Below, one piece after another: positions 8,846-18,510 of a DNA stretch of 52,023 nucleotides. The translations under genes were made by a program, and so were the position numbers. The stretch spans positions 1 through 52,023 of the forward strand of contig NZ_CALHGG010000175.1 of the NCBI RefSeq assembly GCF_938029845.1, read 5' to 3'. How positions within the stretch are numbered: position 1 is the stretch's first letter; every line of letters starts with the position of its first letter. This stretch comes from an uncultured Capnocytophaga sp. (GTDB lineage: Bacteria; Bacteroidota; Bacteroidia; Flavobacteriales; Flavobacteriaceae). The notes beneath the pieces were generated by a model that did not search any database, was not told the DNA's origin, and was given only the letters and a program-made list of their open reading frames with translations.

Positions 8846-10393
8846 TTAGTTATTATTAGTAGGTTCTTGGAGTACCCCTCTTTTAATTTCTACAAAGTCA
8901 AGCGTATCGTCCTGGAAAAGACTGAAAGAGAGAATGCGCTCTACACGCTTGCGGTTGTTCACAAAATCTTTGATATCGGGATGACGCTTGTAGAAGTCTG
9001 GTGTTACCGAAAGAATAAAAGCCCCCGCTGAAGCATCCCATTTATCAGGATCGCCAAAGAAATCTCGCTTCAACTCTTTCCATAGGCTATGACCTTCTTT
9101 CACCGCTTCTCCCAGAATGTCAAAGCCATAAAGTATCTTTTTAGGGAAGATAACCTTTACCCCTGGCACTTTGCCAAAAGCTAAAACATTTCCTGCTGTC
9201 ATCTCACTAAGGTCTAAGGTAGCCTTTAGCTTAGGTAAGGACTCTAAATGGAAAATGAAGAAAGTAAGAGGGTTTTTAGACTGAGAAAAGTTAGGTAGTT
9301 GCAAGCTCTCTAACTTAGGCAACCCTATAAGCTCCAACCTATCTGCACTCCAGAATGGACTCTGTCTGCTTCTGAGTATCTGGCACATCTGTTTAGAAGC
9401 CGAAAGATCAAGACTCTTGATAGTGTTATCGTAGAGAATAGTAATATCCGACAAGATTTGTGCCTCAGAGGAATTGATATATCCTGTATTTACATAGTGT
9501 AAAGAAAGTAATTCTGTCTTCTTAGCTATCCTAAAGTAAGGTAAGGTATAACGCTTCTCTTCACTCATCTCCAAGATTATATTACCGGCAAATTGTGGGT
9601 GATTAATGATATACTCTACCCCCTCAATGCTTACTACATCATAACGCTCATCTACATATGGCTCAGAAGGATTGCGAGCCCCCTGACTGATAATCACTGC
9701 CAAAGAGGCACTCTCCATAGTCATCTGCTTGCTGATATCTATCTTATCCCCTTCAAACACCGTAGGATATTGGCGCTTGAGTATCTTTCTAAAGATAGCA
9801 TCGGGCACGGAGCGCAAGGTAGTATATTTCTCTACCTTCCCTGTGGCATTCTCTATCTGCACATCGGCATTCGGCAACAACTTCACCAAAGCAGGTATGT
9901 TAAGCATATTGTATTTCGCACTTTGAGGAAGAATCAAACGATCCAAAGAGTGGAAAAGCGTTATCTTCTCAGCAGCATCTTCCTCGTAATTGAACTGTGC
10001 CAAGTGCTCAAACTCATAGATAGTGTTCTTAGAGAGATTTACTGAAGTTACCGATTTGGGCAACTGGGCAAAGTCAAATACATTTGCAAACTTGTTATTA
10101 GAAAGGTTCACCTCTTTCAAGTTAGGGAACGAAGCAAGTCCCGTAACATCTGTAAGGTTTTTACCTGAAAGGTCAAGGGAAGTGGTATTCTTCACCTTGT
10201 CATCCACTACCAAGCGATTTCCTTCGAAGGAGAATCCTTTGGCTTTAAGTGCTGTGAGGAGTGTCTCACTCTGCACTGGTTTGGCTTCATTGACAGGCGG
10301 GGTATCGCCATCGTCAGACTTGCTACAAGCACCTAGCGATAAGAGCGCCAGTGCAAGCAAGCATTTTTTTGTTTGATGGATTATTTGAATCAT
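8846..10393 (-). CDS. Leucine-rich-repeat surface lipoprotein, paralogue of 13952-15352
   Basis: 515 residues, lipobox SLGAC (Cys23). After a short Asp/Pro-rich linker comes ALKAKGFSFEGN, then internin-like LRR units (TSLDLSGKNL, KEVNLSNNKF, TSVNLSKNTI), a middle domain with GVEYIINHPQFAGNI and MSEEKRYTLPYF, and more LRR-like strands. The same blocks occur in 13952-15352, so the two arose by duplication. It follows the TonB receptor by 30 bp and precedes its partner lipoprotein by 12 bp. Probably a surface-exposed ligand-binding partner of the uptake system; the ligand is unknown. Confidence 0.85.
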   Translation of the reverse strand: MIQIIHQTKKCLLALALLSLGACSKSDDGDTPPVNEAKPVQSETLLTALKAKGFSFEGNRLVVDDKVKNTTSLDLSGKNLTDVTGLASFPNLKEVNLSNNKFANVFDFAQLPKSVTSVNLSKNTIYEFEHLAQFNYEEDAAEKITLFHSLDRLILPQSAKYNMLNIPALVKLLPNADVQIENATGKVEKYTTLRSVPDAIFRKILKRQYPTVFEGDKIDISKQMTMESASLAVIISQGARNPSEPYVDERYDVVSIEGVEYIINHPQFAGNIILEMSEEKRYTLPYFRIAKKTELLSLHYVNTGYINSSEAQILSDITILYDNTIKSLDLSASKQMCQILRSRQSPFWSADRLELIGLPKLESLQLPNFSQSKNPLTFFIFHLESLPKLKATLDLSEMTAGNVLAFGKVPGVKVIFPKKILYGFDILGEAVKEGHSLWKELKRDFFGDPDKWDASAGAFILSVTPDFYKRHPDIKDFVNNRKRVERILSFSLFQDDTLDFVEIKRGVLQEPTNNN

Positions 10394-10423
10394 CTTTTAT
10401 AAAGATTTTTTTGATTTACTAAT

Positions 10424-12763
10424 TTAAAAATCAATTTCTACCTGCACAAACCATCTGCGTCCAGCAGTAGCAGGAATATTGAACATAGTCACACCAGAAC
10501 CCAAGGTCGAAGGTATGTAATTGAAAATATTATTTGCCCCAATATTCACCTTGTAATGTTTCAAAAATCGCTGTTGCACATTCAAGTTAAATAATGCATA
10601 GGCAGGCAATTCACAACGAAAATAAGCTTCCTTACTCACAGGACGCACACGGGTACCTCCTCCTATGAGAGGTATTTCCTCTTTCACCGTGATACGATCT
10701 TGTACATCGAAGGTTTTCTTACCCATCATACTCATTGTCAGGTTTGCCGACAGATCATAATTCTCACGATACCACTTGTATTCAAGCCCTGCTGTGGCTG
10801 CATGAGGAGAGGTAGTGTTAATGCGCAATCCCTCTGTTTTGCTCACATCCACATACGAATAGGAAGCGTTCAGCGCGAGGGCAGGTACTATCTTCCAGCG
10901 AGTGAGCAGGTCAAAGCCCAATAATCGTTGCTGGGAGAGGTTCATATACTGGAAGTTATACTGAAATTCGTAAATCTTCCAGATCCCCTCTATCTTGTCC
11001 TTAAACTGATTGACAAAGGCATTTGCTGATATAAAGAAGTTAGGTACGGCATACTCCGCCCCTACTGAAAAGTAATGGTTTTTTTCAGGTTGTAACATCT
11101 CATTACCTACGATCTGGAACATCCCTAAGTGATCCCAATTGAAAAACAACTCTTTGATAGATGGCGAGCGGTAACCCTTGGCGTAATTCAGGCGATATGA
11201 AAGGGCTTCCGTAGGAGAAAATTTCACCGCTACCTTAGGAAGTGCCATTAGTCCAAATTGCAGACTATAATTGGTACGCAATCCTGCTTCTACTTGCCAT
11301 TTAGGGGTGATTGTATAGCTATCTTGGAAGAAGAACTCCCATTCCTTCAATCCTCGCGTAAGCATACGATTGGCAGCAAAGCGGTCACTGGTGAGGTCGT
11401 CTTGGAAATAGTCAATCCCCAGAATAAGGTCATGCTTCTTGAAGTATCGCGAGGTAAGCGTCAGGCGAGGTTGCATAATCCTAGAGTCATACACTTTCTT
11501 ATCCACATCACGACGTTCGTGGCGCTTGTAACGTTCATAAAAATCCGTATGAAAGGTACCCTGCAGGGTAAAGTAGTCTTTCAGTTGGTAGGAGAGTTTC
11601 AGCCCTCCTGTGAAGTCTTTCGTTTGTGAGAAATACAGGTCTTGTACCATATCATAGGAATTCATCAGAAAGCCCGTACCATAGAGCTGTAAGCTAAAAT
11701 CCTTCGTTTCAAAATAGACCTTTTGTGAAGCCGATAAGTGTTCCACTCCCTCAATACCCATTGGTGGGCGTGAGAAGGTGGATTGTACTATGGTATCTTT
11801 GGGCAAAAATGGATTGGCTTCACGGGTATAGACCTTGCGATCGGGTTCCCTCTGGTAGAGATAATAAGCATCTTGACTGCTGAACCACACATCGGTTTGA
11901 GTGGTGAATTTCCCTATTTTAGCCCCTGCAGATACCCATGATTGTAGGTTGGGTTTGTCTGCATTTTTCTCAAACATATAGAGGAAATCTCGTGGCTGTG
12001 GATTATGATAGTTGCGCTCGTTCATCTCGGCATGGCGAGAGCCTACGGTAATGCTTAGGGGCTTATCTGTTTTCTTAGTAATGATATTAATCACTGCCCC
12101 TGCTGCCCGCGATCCATAGAGGGTAGAGGAGGCACCTTTCATCACCTCTATACGTTCCACGGCGTGTAGATTAAAGCGTTCGTAATCGAGATTCCCTGCC
12201 ATTTCACCTGTCATACGCTCACCGTCCATCAGAAAGAGAATATGGCGTGCATCCAGTCCCTGCATACTTATCTCATTGCCAAAGCCTACCTTCTGGATAT
12301 TCATACCAGGGGTTTCCTGCATGAGAGCTTGCTGTATATTACTATAACCTGCTTTTATGAGTTCCTGTCCTGTGATCACTTGAACCACCGTAGGGGTTTC
12401 CTTAATAGGGCGTAGGGGAGTGACTGACTTGGCCGTAATGGTAGTACCTGCGAGGGCTGTCATCTCCTGAGAGAGGTATACAGTTACATCCTGCCCTTGA
12501 GAAAGCGTTCCTTTCTTTTCCTTATAGCCCAATGACTGCACCTGGTAGTACAATGTACCCTCCTTATGCTTTTTCAGGATAGCAAACCCTTTGTCATCGG
12601 CTACACTGTGTTGTAACTTATCACTATAAGCAGGTTCCGTATAGCTTACCACTGCTGCCACTACAGGCTCTCGGGTGCTTTCATCAAGCACCCGTAGCCG
12701 TATTTGTTGCCCATAACTTTGCCAATACATAGCAAAGAGAAATAAGAATGTTGTATATTTCAT
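10424..12763 (-). CDS. hmuR: TonB-dependent outer-membrane receptor, HmuR-like
   Basis: Active transporter across the outer membrane. 779 residues from the ATG at 12763, chosen over an upstream TTG because it directly precedes the signal peptide MKYTTFLFLFAMYWQSYG and lies 2 bp after the preceding stop. Order: carboxypeptidase-like domain (about 22-100), plug (about 115-225, with GMNIQKVGFGNEISMQGLD and YGSRAAGAVINIITKK), then a beta-barrel ending in aromatic residue Phe (VQVEIDF). The YRSPSIKELF plus NEMLQPE pair resembles the FRAP/NPNL region of haem receptors such as HmuR. Haem specificity is inferred from this and the hmuY gene in the operon. Confidence 0.85.
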   Translation of the reverse strand: MKYTTFLFLFAMYWQSYGQQIRLRVLDESTREPVVAAVVSYTEPAYSDKLQHSVADDKGFAILKKHKEGTLYYQVQSLGYKEKKGTLSQGQDVTVYLSQEMTALAGTTITAKSVTPLRPIKETPTVVQVITGQELIKAGYSNIQQALMQETPGMNIQKVGFGNEISMQGLDARHILFLMDGERMTGEMAGNLDYERFNLHAVERIEVMKGASSTLYGSRAAGAVINIITKKTDKPLSITVGSRHAEMNERNYHNPQPRDFLYMFEKNADKPNLQSWVSAGAKIGKFTTQTDVWFSSQDAYYLYQREPDRKVYTREANPFLPKDTIVQSTFSRPPMGIEGVEHLSASQKVYFETKDFSLQLYGTGFLMNSYDMVQDLYFSQTKDFTGGLKLSYQLKDYFTLQGTFHTDFYERYKRHERRDVDKKVYDSRIMQPRLTLTSRYFKKHDLILGIDYFQDDLTSDRFAANRMLTRGLKEWEFFFQDSYTITPKWQVEAGLRTNYSLQFGLMALPKVAVKFSPTEALSYRLNYAKGYRSPSIKELFFNWDHLGMFQIVGNEMLQPEKNHYFSVGAEYAVPNFFISANAFVNQFKDKIEGIWKIYEFQYNFQYMNLSQQRLLGFDLLTRWKIVPALALNASYSYVDVSKTEGLRINTTSPHAATAGLEYKWYRENYDLSANLTMSMMGKKTFDVQDRITVKEEIPLIGGGTRVRPVSKEAYFRCELPAYALFNLNVQQRFLKHYKVNIGANNIFNYIPSTLGSGVTMFNIPATAGRRWFVQVEIDF

Positions 12764-12765
12764 TT

Positions 12766-13932
12766 TTACCAAAAAGAATCATAGCCTCCTTGCAAAGGAG
12801 TGATAGGAGAGGTGATATATAATCCCAGTTCTTTGTTAATATAAGCCAAGCGAATAGAAGCACCGCCCTTTTTCAAGCGAGTAATGATACGTACCTCCCC
12901 CTTATTAGAGGTCTTTAGCTGTTGGGTACCTTCCGCATTCCAAATAGTGGTAGCTACATTCACTGCTTTAAATTTGGTAAAGACGTAATGAGAAAAAGTT
13001 TCTCCCTCTATTCCTGCTTTTTGGTATAATTCCTGTTCAGTTTTGGTGGTGGGATAAGCAAAACGAGCCGTTGCATCAAAGGAAATCTGTACATTATAAG
13101 CCGCTACCAAGGTTTTAGGTAAGGTGATTTGCATACGCTTGGTAACATTGGTATATTCAGTGCCTCCTTTCCATTGGAAATGGATAGGCAAATCCACTTG
13201 AGCGGTTTTCCCTTCGTAGGAGAGGGTAGTGGCAGGTAGGGTTTTGCTTTCACCGAGGAACTCCACGGTATATTGGTAAGTCTTACCGCGTAGCTGTTCG
13301 TCACCATGGTCTAACTTCCATTCGGCAAGAGCTTCTTCGTAGGCGTCGTATTCCTCATCAAAATTTTTCAGACGAGCCGCATCTATCTTTTGGCGGAAGA
13401 CATGGCCTACTACATTCATCATATTGTAGTTAATAGACAACTCTATCTGCTGTGTATTGACATTGTAGAATCCTACCAAAAGTACTGCCCCATCTGGCTT
13501 AGGCTTAGCTGGATCATCATCCTTAAGGTAGGGGGTAACCTCTCCTTTGTCATCAAAGAGTTTTATCCAGCCTGCTTCAGGATATTCGTTCTTTTCCCAA
13601 GAGGAGAGTTCCATTAGGGTTGCATTGGCGGTCATTCCAATAGCAAAAGGCATAGAACCAGGCTGTATCTTAACGATTTGGATTTCCATTTTCTTTTCTG
13701 CTTCTTTCCAGCGGAATCGGAATTTGGTAGGTACTCCTCCTGGGAGGCGGCTCTTATCCACGCCAGCCATCTTCACATCTTGACCTAATATAACTGTACT
13801 GTTGAGCTGCTGAATTACCTTAGCCGTTCTATTATCTTCCCGAATAATTTCTTGGTGTTGTTCTTCTTTTTTACATGAGAAAGCTCCTATTACAAAAGAA
13901 GCTATACATAAGAGGGATATTATTTTTTTCAT
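12766..13932 (-). CDS. Lipoprotein of unassigned family, paralogue of 7727-8833
   Basis: 388 residues from ATG 13932, preferred to an ATG 30 bp upstream (13962) because it begins a clean signal peptide MKKIISLLCIASF with lipobox GAFSC (Cys20) and avoids overlap with the preceding gene. Blocks shared with the downstream paralogue include ILGQDVKMAGVDKSRLPGG, FRFRWKEAEKKMEIQI and NYNMMNVVGHVFRQK. No domain recognised with certainty; predicted surface beta-rich protein. Its stop TAA lies 2 bp before the receptor ATG, so translation of the two is probably coupled. Confidence 0.83.
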   Translation of the reverse strand: MKKIISLLCIASFVIGAFSCKKEEQHQEIIREDNRTAKVIQQLNSTVILGQDVKMAGVDKSRLPGGVPTKFRFRWKEAEKKMEIQIVKIQPGSMPFAIGMTANATLMELSSWEKNEYPEAGWIKLFDDKGEVTPYLKDDDPAKPKPDGAVLLVGFYNVNTQQIELSINYNMMNVVGHVFRQKIDAARLKNFDEEYDAYEEALAEWKLDHGDEQLRGKTYQYTVEFLGESKTLPATTLSYEGKTAQVDLPIHFQWKGGTEYTNVTKRMQITLPKTLVAAYNVQISFDATARFAYPTTKTEQELYQKAGIEGETFSHYVFTKFKAVNVATTIWNAEGTQQLKTSNKGEVRIITRLKKGGASIRLAYINKELGLYITSPITPLQGGYDSFW

Positions 13933-13951
13933 CGTCAGGTATTTTAGAAAG

Positions 13952-15352
13952 TTAGTTTTCATCTTGGTCTTCTTGAGCTTGTACCCAGTCGTAGTCCTCT
14001 AATCCATAGTCGGAAAGGTCATTATTATTAGGGGTTATCTTCCCATTATATTTTTGGATAAAGGCTTTTGTCTGAGGGAGTTCATAGATCTGTTGAGTTA
14101 TAGAGAAATTGAGTTCTCCTGCATCGTCATCTCTTTCTCCATTATGTGTAAAATAAGCCAACTGGGAGGGATAAGTAATCTTGGTCACAGGCAAGCCACC
14201 CAAAGTAAGTGTATTGATAACCTGTAGCTTACTCATATCAAAAGCTTGTAGCTTAGGAAGTGCTACCAAGGAAATCATATATACTCCAATAGGATTTTTA
14301 GCCTTGCTTAGCTCTGGTAAGGTTATTTTCTCCAAGGCAGAGCAATCTCCCAAGCTAAGTACATCTCCTCCAAATCCTGAGAGAATACTCTTCTCTCCCC
14401 TTTGTAGGAATACTTTACTATGAGAAAGGTCTATTTGTTTGATAGCTTTATTATGTGAAAGTCCCAAAATTTTGAGATTTTCTGCTTGGGATAGGTCTAA
14501 GACAGGTGTATTCACCCATTTGAAATAGACTGATTCCGTATATTTGCCTATTTTTAGATAAGGTAAGGTGTTTTCTTTTTCTTCGGACATCTCTATCTGT
14601 ATGTTTCCTGCATAGTGCGGATGGTTGATGATGTATTCTAATCCGTCGAGCTTTTCTATCTTACTTTTATCCACCTCTAAGCCTGTAGGGTCATAGTGAT
14701 ATTGTCCTATGACTATAGGATTAGAGATTTCAGCTGTGCGCATGGGCTTACTGATATCTATCTTATCTCCCACTATGAGGCTGGGGAATAGTCTCTTGAA
14801 CAGCTCAAGCAGGGTAGGGTCAGGCACCTCGCGTAGGGTGGTATATTTCTTTAGAGAGCCATCCTTACTCGCTATTTGGATATCCGCCTTAGCAGCCTTG
14901 GCATAAGCAGGAAGGCTTTCCATATCATATTGGGCAGTTATAGGAAGGATAAGTTTTTGCAAAGGACGCAAGTTCTTGAACTCATAGATTGGATTACCAC
15001 TTAGATTTACCTGCTGGATATCCTCTGGAAGTAGAGAGAAGTCAAAGGCCTTCCCTAAAGCATTATTGGAGAGATTTACCTGCTGCAAGTTCTTGAAGAT
15101 AGTAATTCCTGCTACACTCTTGAGTCCTGCTCCTGAAAGGTCAAGAGAAGTGAGGTTCCACAACTTATCATCAATTACAATAGCATTCCCTTCAAAGGAG
15201 AATCCTTTTGCCTTGAGTGCTGCGGTAAGTTCAGGATTGTTCAGCTCAAAACTCTCCCCATAAAGGGAAAGCTCATCTTTCTTGCATCCTACCAAGGTTA
15301 TCAGTATAGCAAAGAGCCATAGATGATAGGTTTGTTGAAGAAATTTTTTCAT
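13952..15352 (-). CDS. Leucine-rich-repeat surface lipoprotein, first gene of the haem-type operon
   Basis: 466 residues, lipobox TLVGC (Cys23). It has the same architecture as the LRR lipoprotein at 8846-10393: ALKAKGFSFEGN, LRR units TSLDLSGAGL and QQVNLSNNAL, GLEYIINHPHYAGNI, MSEEKENTLPYL, and a further LRR series (LKILGLSHNKAIKQIDLSHS). The C-terminus is acidic (DWVQAQEDQDEN). It is the promoter-proximal gene of the six-gene minus-strand operon; a TATCTTTG element lies about 50 bp upstream. Role in ligand capture is inferred. Confidence 0.85.
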   Translation of the reverse strand: MKKFLQQTYHLWLFAILITLVGCKKDELSLYGESFELNNPELTAALKAKGFSFEGNAIVIDDKLWNLTSLDLSGAGLKSVAGITIFKNLQQVNLSNNALGKAFDFSLLPEDIQQVNLSGNPIYEFKNLRPLQKLILPITAQYDMESLPAYAKAAKADIQIASKDGSLKKYTTLREVPDPTLLELFKRLFPSLIVGDKIDISKPMRTAEISNPIVIGQYHYDPTGLEVDKSKIEKLDGLEYIINHPHYAGNIQIEMSEEKENTLPYLKIGKYTESVYFKWVNTPVLDLSQAENLKILGLSHNKAIKQIDLSHSKVFLQRGEKSILSGFGGDVLSLGDCSALEKITLPELSKAKNPIGVYMISLVALPKLQAFDMSKLQVINTLTLGGLPVTKITYPSQLAYFTHNGERDDDAGELNFSITQQIYELPQTKAFIQKYNGKITPNNNDLSDYGLEDYDWVQAQEDQDEN

Positions 15353-15403
15353 AAAACGTCTTTTTATGGTTCAATAAATTAATATGTTAATACTTATAAG
15401 GCA

Positions 15404-15411
15404 CAAAGATA
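15404..15411 (-). promoter_or_regulatory. Promoter of the haem-type operon, TATCTTTG
   Basis: Exact TAnnTTTG match on the minus strand about 52 bp before the first ATG. No clear -33 TTTG, and no operator could be assigned from sequence alone, although Fur-type control would be expected for such genes. Confidence 0.6.
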
Positions 15412-15541
15412 CGTTTTTTATTTGTATTTAAAATAAATAAGGATAAAAAAGATGTAAATTAGAAGATAAATAACTGAAAATCAGAATTTAAAGTTCAATC
15501 ATTACTTTAGAACGATTATTATCTCCTCTTATCATTCGTCA

Positions 15542-15660
15542 TATCTTTGTAAATAATTGTATAGGAGCACGTTACCTCCTCAAGTAATAGGTGGAATAGT
15601 ACTCTCAAAAAGCCCTATACTACTATGATTCTATGTTTCTTAATTGAAAATTTAATTATT
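15542..15660 (+). ncRNA. Candidate structured RNA or leader with its own promoter
   Basis: TATCTTTG at 15542-15549 is a consensus -7 element with no ORF near. The transcript would begin around 15556 and contain AGGAG-CACGTTAC-CTCCT, a clean hairpin, followed by ATAGTA...TACTAT arms. A second promoter element lies at 15690-15697 next to the nitroreductase gene. I cannot assign a known RNA family. It could be a long 5' leader of the nitroreductase gene or chance structure. Confidence 0.3.
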
Positions 15661-15689
15661 AATCATTGGTCGTTAATCATTAATTTTTG

Positions 15690-15697
15690 TATCTTTG
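15690..15697 (+). promoter_or_regulatory. Nitroreductase -7 promoter element TATCTTTG
   Basis: Consensus -7, with TTG about 20 bp upstream (15667-15669) at good -33 spacing. The start codon ATG lies 32 bp downstream. Confidence 0.65.
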
Positions 15698-15728
15698 CCC
15701 TTGCTTTTCATTAAAAAACCTTATTATC

Positions 15729-16244
15729 ATGAATACTACTGCAACCTTAGTAAAGCACATCATCAAAGCTCGTAAGAGTATTTTCCCTGCGGAGTATACT
15801 GGGGAGCCGATTCCTCAGGAGGTGATAGACGATATTCTAGACATCGCTACCTATGCTCCTAACCATAAGAAAACCAAGCCTTGGCGCCTAAAGGCTTTCC
15901 GAGGAGCCGAGAAAACCGCCTTAGGAGCTGAACTCCAACGCCTCTATAAGGAACATGCAACTGCGGATAAGTTTTCCGAAGATACCTACAACACTCTTGC
16001 CCAAAAGGTCTCCAAGACCGATACCATCATCTCTATCTCAATAGAGTTCAGCGGTAAGGTACCCCAATGGGAGGAAGTTGCCGCTGTGGCTATGGCTGTA
16101 CAGAACATGTATTTGCTATGTACCGCCTACGAGCTGGGCTGCTACTGGGGTACCCCTGCCTTCGCACCTAAGCTCAAGGACTTCTTGCACCTTAGCGAAA
16201 ACCAAGAGTGCTATGGGATATTTTTTATAGGAAACCTTAATTAA
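15729..16244 (+). CDS. Nitroreductase-family flavoprotein
   Basis: 171 residues from the ATG at 15729; an in-frame TTG at 15687 lies upstream of the -7 promoter element and is rejected. Small, YdjA-like nitroreductase: the N-terminal ARKSIFPAEYTGEPIP helix, the FMN-contact motif ATYAPNHKKTKPWRL, and the C-terminal AVQNMYLLCTAYELGCYWGTP segment. Expected to use FMN and NAD(P)H; the physiological substrate cannot be told. It precedes recN on the same strand, separated by an AGTGACTAG-type inverted repeat. Confidence 0.88.
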   Translation: MNTTATLVKHIIKARKSIFPAEYTGEPIPQEVIDDILDIATYAPNHKKTKPWRLKAFRGAEKTALGAELQRLYKEHATADKFSEDTYNTLAQKVSKTDTIISISIEFSGKVPQWEEVAAVAMAVQNMYLLCTAYELGCYWGTPAFAPKLKDFLHLSENQECYGIFFIGNLN

Positions 16245-16318
16245 TGACTAGTGACAAGTGACTAACTACCAATTATTAGTCACTTGTCACTAGTCACTTG
16301 TCATTAATCATTGAATTC

Positions 16319-17977
16319 GTGTTACAATCATTAGCTATCAAGAACTTTGCCCTTATTGAGGATATCAAGATTCATTTCTCTAAGGGTTTTACTATTATCA
16401 CAGGAGAGACAGGCTCAGGGAAGTCTATTCTCTTGGATGCGCTTGCCTTGGTCTTAGGCCGTAGGGCTGACCTCAGTGCCCTGAGAAACCCTGAAGAAAA
16501 GTGCGTAGTGGAGGCAGAATTTGCCATAGAGAACTATGCCTTGACCGATTTCTTCAAGCAGGAGGAATTGGACTACGAACCACTAACCATTATCCGTAGG
16601 GAAATCCTTCCTTCGGGTAAGTCACGCGCCTTTGTCAATGACAGCCCTGTTACCTTGGATGTACTCTCTGGGCTAGCTAAGGCACTGATTGATATCCATT
16701 CCCAACATGATACCCAACAGCTTAGCGAGGAAGATTTCCAATTCTTTCTCATAGATTCCTTAGCAGAGAACACACCGCTCTTGCAGGAATACCAAGCCGC
16801 TCTGAAAGTATATAAACAGCAAAGCAAAAAGCTCCAAGAACTCAAGGACTTCCAAGAGAATACCCAGAAGGAACACGATTATAACACCTTTGTCTTGGGC
16901 GAATTGCAAGAGATTGATTTGGAGGAAGGTATGCAGGAAGAGCTAGAAGCCTTCTATACGCAAGCCTCCAATAGCGAAACCATTAGGGACAACCTTACCG
17001 AGGGAGCCAATCTGCTTGCTGAAGAAGAACAAGGCATCATAACTCAAATGCGTGATCTCTCCTCTCTCTTTTCCACTCTAAGCAGCTATTCGCCCCAATA
17101 TAACGAACTCTATGAACGTATTGATGCGGTGTATATAGAACTGGACGACCTCTCTCGTGAGGTGTATGACTTGGCGGAGAATGTGGAGTTTGACCCCAAG
17201 AAACTCGCCCGCGTACAGAAGAAACTCCAAAAGCTCTACGACTTACAAAAGAAGCACAAGGTCTCCACCGTATTGGAACTCATCGCTATTGAAGAAGCTT
17301 TGGAGGCGAAGGTAGCCCAAATGGAAAATATAGAAGGGGATATCGAGATTGCCCAAAAAGAGGTAGATAAAACCTTCCAAGCCCTCAGTGCTCTTGCTCA
17401 GAAGCTCCATAAGGTGCGTGAAAAGGTAATCCCCGCACTCACCAAGAGCCTACAGGCCTCTCTTAAGGACTTGGGGATGCCCAATGCCCAATTCCAAATC
17501 AGCCTAACGCCTACCGAGCAGTATCTGGCAAAAGGAAATGATAGTCTCTCTTTCCTCTTTTCTGCCAACAAAGGGGGTAATTTTGGGTTGCTTAAGAAAA
17601 CTGCCTCTGGAGGGGAACTTTCTCGTATTATGCTAGCAATCAAGCACCTGCTGGCTACCAAGATTGCCTTGCCTACCATTATCTTTGATGAGATTGACAC
17701 AGGAGTTTCTGGAGAAATAGCGCACAAAATGGGAGAGATCATGAAGCAGATGAGCCAAAGCCGACAGGTATTTGCTATCTCTCACTTGCCACAGGTAGCT
17801 AGCAAAGGTGATGTACATATCAAGATATACAAAACCGACATCGCAGGACGTACCACTACCCAGTTCCAAGAGCTTAGCCCAGAGCAGCGCATAGAGGAAA
17901 TCGCCCAGATGCTTGGAGGAAAGGATATTACCGAATCGGCAAGGGAACACGCCAAGCAACTTCTTTCAAAAAGTTAG
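16319..17977 (+). CDS. recN: DNA repair protein RecN
   Basis: SMC-like ATPase of recombinational double-strand break repair. Start chosen at GTG 16319, giving the family-typical N-terminus LQSLAIKNFALIEDI; an upstream TTG lies inside the spacer repeat. 552 residues: Walker A GETGSGKS near residues 30-37, a long coiled coil (about 150-370), signature TASGGELSR, Walker B TIIFDEIDTG and the ISHLPQVAS switch. It is complete. A small membrane-protein gene follows after 6 bp. Confidence 0.95.
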   Translation: MLQSLAIKNFALIEDIKIHFSKGFTIITGETGSGKSILLDALALVLGRRADLSALRNPEEKCVVEAEFAIENYALTDFFKQEELDYEPLTIIRREILPSGKSRAFVNDSPVTLDVLSGLAKALIDIHSQHDTQQLSEEDFQFFLIDSLAENTPLLQEYQAALKVYKQQSKKLQELKDFQENTQKEHDYNTFVLGELQEIDLEEGMQEELEAFYTQASNSETIRDNLTEGANLLAEEEQGIITQMRDLSSLFSTLSSYSPQYNELYERIDAVYIELDDLSREVYDLAENVEFDPKKLARVQKKLQKLYDLQKKHKVSTVLELIAIEEALEAKVAQMENIEGDIEIAQKEVDKTFQALSALAQKLHKVREKVIPALTKSLQASLKDLGMPNAQFQISLTPTEQYLAKGNDSLSFLFSANKGGNFGLLKKTASGGELSRIMLAIKHLLATKIALPTIIFDEIDTGVSGEIAHKMGEIMKQMSQSRQVFAISHLPQVASKGDVHIKIYKTDIAGRTTTQFQELSPEQRIEEIAQMLGGKDITESAREHAKQLLSKS

Positions 17978-17983
17978 AAACTT

Positions 17984-18484
17984 ATGACTCACCTAACTAT
18001 ACAAGGAAGGAGCCTTACTGCTATGGAATGGGGAAACAGAATATTACTACTCATGCTAACGACTTTTTTTGTTAGTGGCGTAAGTCATAGCTTTCTAGCA
18101 GACACTCTTGACCCAATAGGTTTTCTGTTACGTATTCTTTTGGTAGTAGCTACCGCTTCGATAATCATTTATATACTCATAATGATTTTTAAAGAGTACA
18201 AGTACACCCTATACACCCTCGTTATCCGTGGGGAGAGGCTAAAAATACATTATAAAGAACAGATTTTATATTCTTTGGAGAAAGATGCTATCAAAATGGC
18301 TTATTTTTTCAACCTCTCAGAGGAGAGATATAAAATGAGTAAGCCCTTCTTAGACTTATTCACAAAAGAAAAAGGTCGCATACTACATCTGTGGATTGAA
18401 TATAAGGATTATGAAGCCTTAAAAGCCTATTTTATAGAACAACATATCCCTGTAAAAGACGAAGTAATCTTCCTCAAAGACTAA
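17984..18484 (+). CDS. Small membrane protein of unknown function
   Basis: 166 residues; two predicted membrane helices (about residues 18-40 and 47-69) followed by a soluble Tyr/Lys-rich C-terminal domain with beta-strands (YTLYTLVIRGERLKIHYKEQ). No family recognised. It starts 6 bp after the recN stop and ends 26 bp before the ABC-F gene, so it is probably co-transcribed. Codon use looks normal for the window. Confidence 0.75.
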   Translation: MTHLTIQGRSLTAMEWGNRILLLMLTTFFVSGVSHSFLADTLDPIGFLLRILLVVATASIIIYILIMIFKEYKYTLYTLVIRGERLKIHYKEQILYSLEKDAIKMAYFFNLSEERYKMSKPFLDLFTKEKGRILHLWIEYKDYEALKAYFIEQHIPVKDEVIFLKD

Positions 18485-18510
18485 TAACAAACACTTAAAA
18501 TACCCTCAAT

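Noticed and set aside
9593..10045. 150-aa plus-strand ORF inside the LRR lipoprotein gene
   Set aside because: Antisense shadow; the minus-strand product has repeats and a lipobox.
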